Shown here: piece by piece, positions 59,687 to 64,000 of the stretch
Position numbering within the stretch: the first letter of the stretch is position 1
Layout: every line of letters starts with the position of its first letter
Source of the DNA: Perca fluviatilis
Lineage: Eukaryota > Chordata > Actinopteri > Perciformes > Percidae
Direction: 5' to 3'
Assembly (NCBI RefSeq): GCF_010015445.1
Contig: NC_053127.1
Location: 32,086,715-32,150,714 of the forward strand
Length of the DNA: 64,000 nucleotides
Notes under the pieces: model-generated
Database searches by the model: none
The model's input: the letters and a program-made list of their open reading frames with translations, nothing else
What the model was told of the DNA's origin: nothing
Program-made: the position numbers and the translations under genes

Positions 59687-61419
59687 ATGGCTGAGGGGAA
59701 ATGAGCCAAGACCTACCAGTTTCACCCTGAATGGGAGGAAGTTTATTTTTTTGTCTATTCTCATTCAAAGCCTGTTTGTTTGATCTGCAATGCAACGGTG
59801 GCGTTGGCAAAGAAAGGGAATCTGGAGCGGCATTTTAAAACAGTACACGGGAGCTACGAGAGGGAGTTCCCTGCAAAAATGCCTTTACGCGCCACAAAAG
59901 TGCGGGATTTGAAAGCACAGCTTGCAGCACGGCAGTCAATCTTCACCAAACCGAAGACCCAGGGTAAGGCCGCAACTATGGCTTCCTATCGCGTCAGTCA
60001 CGTCCTTGCTAAACACAAGAAGCCATTCAATGACGGCGATATGGTGAAGGAAGCCTTTCTCGAGGCAGCGGATAGCCTTTTTGACGACTTTAAAAATAAA
60101 ACAGAGATCGTGAAGGCCATTAAAGAAGTGCAACTCTCCCGCAATACTACTACAAGGCGATGTGAGAGAATGGCGGTGGATGTGGAGGAGCGACTGAGGA
60201 AGGATATTGACGCGTGGGAGTGCTTTTCCCTCCAATTTGACGAGTCGACTGATATGGTGGATGTGGCACAACTGTGTGTTTTCATCAGGATGGTTTTTGA
60301 AGACATGAGCGCCAAGGAAGAGCTACTCACAATTTTGCCATTAAAAGGACACACCAGAGGTGAGGATATTTTTAATGCTTTCATGGGATTTGTTAGCGAG
60401 ACCAAACTGCCGCTCTTCAAGCTTTTCTCCATCACAACTGATGGGCGACGCAACTGCGCGACAGTACATGTTGCACTGTTAAATTGCAGAAAGTGAGTGA
60501 TCTTTCCCCTATGTCCTGAATTATCATTGTATATTTCACCAGCAAGCGTTGTGTGGAAAGATTTTAAATATGAAAGAAGAGATGGATATTGCGATGAAGA
60601 TTGTGTGTCCAGTTCGGGCCAGGAGTTTTGCAGAGAAGGCTTTTCCGTGCTCACTTGGAGGAGAATGATGCTGAGCACACAGACCTGCTGCTTCACACGG
60701 ATGTTAGGTGGTTAAGCAGAGGTACATTTTTGGCCAGATTCACGGAGCTATTGCCTGAAATCAAGGAATTCCTGAAGCTTTCAAAACATGTGGATTACCA
60801 TACAAAGCTAGCGGACCACCTGTGGCTTTTAGATTTATCTTTCCTCAATGATCTCACTGGCGAGCTCAATGAATTGAATTTAGAGCTGCAGGGTAAGGGT
60901 AAAGATGTAGTCAACACGATGAGTTCAGTGAACACGTTTAAAAACAAGCTACAGCTGATGTCAAGCAGGCTGCAGCGTGGTAACCTGCGCAACTTCCCTC
61001 ACATGCATGCAGCCAGCTATATGTGTTATCCATTTGGTGCAAGTCTTAATGTTGGTGACAAATCACTTTTCGACTTGGAAAGCTCCACTCTTGAGGATGA
61101 GATTCTGACATTGCAAAATGAGATTGAGATCAAAGCCAGATCAACATCCGCTCAACCTGGAGAGCACGTAGCGTTCTGGAAACTACTGGTGGAGGAGAAG
61201 TATCCCAATCTCAGAAGATGTGCCTTGAACCTGACAGCTCTTTTTGGATCAACTTATTTGTGCGAGTCTGCTTTCTCGAACATAAAAATCATCAAGTCCA
61301 AGTACAGATCAACAATGACTGATGACCACCTTGCAGCCTGCCTACGCCTTGCAAGCAGCTCCTACACTCCTGACTACGAGAAGCTAGCCTCCTCCTCCCA
61401 GTGCCAGGTCTCCCGCTAA
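59687..61419 (+). pseudogene. hAT transposase (BED finger, hATC dimerisation domain), inactivated
   Basis: From the ATG at 59687 the frame meets a TGA at 59702-59704, five codons in, then stays open. Visible parts: a BED-like zinc finger (CLIC...H...H around 59775-59840); FDESTDM at about 60237-60257 with the first catalytic-type Asp; a break at about 60440-60600 where the frame changes; HTDVRWLSRG at about 60695-60725; and a C-terminal hATC block (YLCESAFSNIKIIKSKYRS then MTDDHLAACLRLA) ending at 61419. This layout is that of ZBED/SCAND3/EPM2AIP1-type transposases. At least one stop and one frame change make it non-functional. Confidence 0.88.
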
Positions 61420-61524
61420 GGTAGAAAGTGATTTCCTTTTTTCAAACTCAGAGATCTACCTGTTTTGTATCTAGTTTATTTTTCAGTTTGGTTCATATTA
61501 AGGTCAGTTATGACTATTGCTCAT

Positions 61525-62915
61525 CAAGGCAAGGCAGCTTTATTTATATAGCACATTTCAGCAACAGGGCAATTCAAAGTGCTTTACATAAAACATGAAA
61601 GAGCATTCAGAAAACAATTAAAAACAATTTAAAAACATTCAAAGTCAAGAATAAAATTTACAGTGCAGTATAAGAATAAAAAAAAAAAAAACTGAGAGAA
61701 ACATAAAAGACAAGAATAAAATTTACAGTGCAGTATAAGCACTGTTAGGTAGACACTGCTATGCACTTTTAGGCACTGTTCTAGGTACTATTAAGCCCTG
61801 TTAGGCAATATTAGGTACTGTTAGGTAAAACATTAAAACAGTTTAACTTTTAAAAGCAGATAAAATAGGTTATTTAAAGAAAGGCAAGATCAAAAAGATA
61901 GGTCTTCAGCCTTGATTTAAAAGAGCTGAGAGTTGAAGCGGACCTGCAGTTTTCTGGGAGTTTGTTCCAGATATGTGGAGCATAAATACTGAACGCTGCT
62001 TCCCCCTGTTTAGTTCTGACTCTGGGGACAACAAGTAGACCTGTCCCAGACGACCTGAGAGGTCTGGGTGGCTCATAGTGTAGTAGCAGATCAGAAATGT
62101 ATTTTGGCCCTAAACCGTTGAGTGATTTATAAACCAGCAAAAGTATTTTGAAATCAATTCTTTGAGGCACTGGAAGCCAGTGTAGAGACTTCAGTACTGG
62201 AGTGATGTGATCCACTTTCCTGGTTTTAGTGAGGACTCGGGCAGCAGCGTTCTGAATCAGCTGCAGTTGTCTGATTGGTTTTTTAGGGAGACCTGTAAAG
62301 ACACTGTTACAGTAGTCAAGTCTACTGAAGATAAAAGCATGGACAAGTTTTTCCAAATCCTGCTGAGACATAAGTTCTTTAACGCTTGATATATTTTTAA
62401 GGTGATAATAGGCTGATTTTGTAATTGTCTTAATGTGGCTTTTAAAATTCAGGTCTGAGTCCATGACTACACCAAGATTTCTGGCTTTGTCGGTTGTTTT
62501 TAACATTGTCGTTTGAAGCTGAGCGCTGACTTTTAATCGTTCCTCTTTAGCTCCAAAAAAAAACCACCTCAGTTTTTTCTTCATTTAATTTAAGAAAGTT
62601 CTGGCACATCCAGTCATTAATTTGTTCAATGCACTTATTAATTTGTTGTATTGGGCTATAGTTCCCTGGCGATAAGGTTATGTAAATTTGTGTGTCATCC
62701 GCATAACTATGGTAACTTATTTTGTTGTTTTCCATAATCTGAGCCAGTGGAAGCATGTAGATGTTGAACAGAAGAGGCCCTAGAACAGAGCCTTGGGGAA
62801 CTCCGCACGTCATATTTGTATGCTCAGATGTATAATTACCTATAGACACAAAGTAGTCCCTATTCTTTAAAAAGGATTCAAAACACTTTAGTACTGAGCC
62901 AGAAAGACCAACCCA
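61525..62915 (-). mobile_element. L2-type LINE, 5' truncated, with frameshifted reverse transcriptase
   Basis: Inserted antisense in the hAT element. Its 3' end is at the low-coordinate side, CAAGGCAAGGCAGCTTTATT. The 5' truncation is inside the reverse transcriptase, at about 62915. The 3' UTR contains a direct repeat of AAGAATAAAATTTACAGTGC (61649 and 61712) and several TTAGG(C/T)A-type motifs (61744-61825). Inferred to be younger than its hAT host. Confidence 0.85.
61874..62849 (-). pseudogene. LINE reverse transcriptase C-terminal half, frameshifted
   Basis: Upstream frame (62849-62547): [19 protein letters not shown] and the catalytic YADDTQ of the reverse transcriptase palm, then [11 protein letters not shown]. 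Downstream frame (62584-61874): [65 protein letters not shown] and HIWNKLPENCRSASTL, the standard thumb/C-terminal blocks of L2/CR1 LINEs. The two frames meet at an A9/T9 homopolymer (about 62553-62562), consistent with a single-base indel there. No endonuclease domain is present. Confidence 0.9.
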
Positions 62916-62931
62916 TCATGCAGATTGGCGT

Positions 62932-62958
62932 TTGTGTGTGTGTGTGTGTGTGTGTGTG
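62932..62958. repeat. (TG)n microsatellite
   Basis: Within the right arm of the hAT element, just beyond the LINE 5' truncation point. Confidence 0.93.
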
Positions 62959-63022
62959 AGGAGCAGAGAGAGCGGGTTTGTGCTACAGCGCACTATGCAA
63001 ACTGGCAACTGTGAGAGGAATT

Positions 63023-63026
<4 letters not shown>

Positions 63027-63053
<27 letters not shown>
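63027..63053. repeat. (TG)n microsatellite
   Basis: Second TG run in the right arm of the hAT, about 70 bp from the first. Confidence 0.93.
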
Positions 63054-63529
63054 TTGAGAGAGGGAGGGTTTGTGTTGTGATGTCTAGTAGTTGTGTGACA
63101 ACAAGAACAAGTGTTGTGAGGTTAGTTACTGCAGGCTGGAAACGATGTGTGTGGGTTTGCGATGTTGACACTGGACTGGTAGATCTCGGGAGGTTGGCTA
63201 CTTGAAAAGTAGCTCTTGGGTCAAATAAGGTTGGGCACTGCTGCCCTACAGGTTGGAAGCGGAATTGTCCATTACCGTTCTCATTCAAACTACAGATCCG
63301 CTACCCGATCTGGCAAACTTGCATAGTGCGGTTATAGCCGATAGAGGGCCGCAAAGAGAATGCAGAAGTGCCGTTCACCCTGTTACGAGTTGATGATCCA
63401 CTGAAACGATTTTGGAAACATTTTAAGGTACAAAAGAATCTTTGGTGTTGCTTTAATGTTAACAAAAGTTGAATTCAAAATCCACCTATGGAAATATGTT
63501 GGGCTAGTATGATTTTTATTATTTATTTA

Positions 63530-63910
63530 TTATTTCAGGACAATGCACATTTGATGAACATGTACAGCAGTACACGTAAAAGTGCCAGATTGTAGGTAGA
63601 AATTACAATAAAAAGGACAAAAGATATACACTAGTAACATGTGCTATATAAAATGAAAAGAAAAACACTAATTCATTAGTAAATGTTAAAACAGAGACAC
63701 AACATTATGCTCTACTGAGCCAGTACGGTACAGCATACAAGTAGAGGTAACCCACGCTTGGTTAGCTCTAAGACAAAATATATACAGTAATAACATTTGT
63801 TATATAAAACAGGGAAAAACTTAATGAAAGAAAAACAAACAAAATAATTTATTAGTAAGTGTTAAGACGAAGACGCAATTCATTGGTACACTCTACTGAT
63901 GAATTTCTTA
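63530..63910. repeat. Dispersed repeat with internal duplication
   Basis: Starts ATTTCAGGACAATGCACATT. Two segments, about 63627-63712 and 63779-63900, share (A/T)GTAATAACATTTGTTATAT / GTAACATGTGCTATATAAAA, ATTAGTAA(A/G)TGTTAA and CTCTACTGA, a diverged tandem duplication of about 150-190 bp. It resembles an LINE-derived tail in composition; class uncertain. Confidence 0.5.
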
Positions 63911-64000
63911 CTATAATAACTATGTTTTCTATAAGCATGGACGGATTATGAGACAATGGACCCTTGGACACAGACATGCAAAAGGCCCCACCATTTCATA

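Larger units (their letters stand above)
59352..63243 (+). mobile_element. hAT (Charlie-like, CAG...CTG ends) element, 3892 bp, with decayed transposase and nested LINE
   Basis: TIRs CAGGAGTGCCCAAC and GTTGGGCACTGCTG, flanked by a perfect 8-bp duplication CCCTACAG (59344-59351, 63244-63251). Carries a transposase pseudogene on the plus strand (59687-61419) and a 5'-truncated L2-type LINE on the minus strand (about 61525-62915). Subterminal ATCGCGGTCTACCGGTAGACCGCGG at left is itself a near-perfect palindrome, and the right side carries GTAGATCTCGGG. Without the LINE the element would be about 2.5 kb, a normal length for an autonomous hAT. Confidence 0.92.
59308..63456. mobile_element. TTAA-flanked MITE (outermost of three-level nest)
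   Basis: Left end TTAAAGCAACACCAAAGC and right end CTTTGGTGTTGCTTTAA, with TTAA at both borders (59308-59311, 63453-63456). Its own sequence is only 59308-59351 and 63252-63456. A 3892-bp hAT element with its 8-bp duplication splits it. Noncoding. Confidence 0.85.

Noticed and set aside
59998..60696. 232-residue minus-strand open frame
   Set aside because: Antisense to the hAT transposase, whose plus-strand frame carries the zinc finger and catalytic-region motifs.

Overview
The window is vertebrate nuclear DNA, almost certainly from a percomorph teleost. It has spliced genes with GT-AG introns, long (CA)n and (AT)n microsatellites, tRNA-derived SINEs, L2-type LINE tails, and many short terminal-inverted-repeat (TIR) DNA transposons of the kind that fill bony-fish genomes. 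No species name can be read from the sequence.

Two host genes are present, both on the minus strand. (1) A complete coding sequence for a junctional adhesion molecule of the JAM3/JAM-C type was assembled by hand from nine exons, from the ATG at 57302 to the stop at 16540. It has a 909-nt open frame (302 aa), every splice phase agrees, and the C-terminus ends in a PDZ ligand. Intron 1 is about 34.5 kb and takes up more than half the window. The 3' UTR probably runs to about 12.5 kb. (2) Exon 1 of vps26b (retromer subunit VPS26B, first 74 codons) lies at 3353-3575; the rest of that gene is beyond base 1. JAM3 and VPS26B are also close neighbours on human 11q25, so this is conserved synteny. In human, NCAPD3 lies between them; I see no trace of it here.

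Layout: 1-3352 is vps26b intron 1 with a complete 799-bp hAT element, a 358-bp hAT MITE and a foldback MITE. 3576-12500 is the intergenic region: vps26b promoter, SINE, a repeat family with a second copy at 26 kb, a large foldback, TTAA-flanked MITEs, and a microsatellite/telomere-like cluster. 12500-16539 is the likely jam3 3' UTR, with a TTAA foldback carrying a nested hAT. 16540-22735 holds jam3 exons 9 to 2. 22736-57253 is jam3 intron 1 and contains a nested hAT cluster at 25.4-26.8 kb, a GC-rich hAT relic at 32.2 kb, a PIF/Harbinger element with a transposase relic at 48.1-49.2 kb, and several short hAT MITEs. 57254-57302 is jam3 exon 1. Upstream, 59308-63456 is a three-level nest: a TTAA MITE holding a 3.9-kb CAG...CTG hAT with a decayed BED-type transposase, which itself holds a 5'-truncated L2-type LINE.

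I found no new multi-gene system. What deserves attention is the TE architecture (several datable nestings with exact target-site duplications), a foldback inside the likely jam3 3' UTR, a CA repeat next to the jam3 exon 6 splice donor, and NRF1 plus CLEAR-like motifs in the vps26b promoter.
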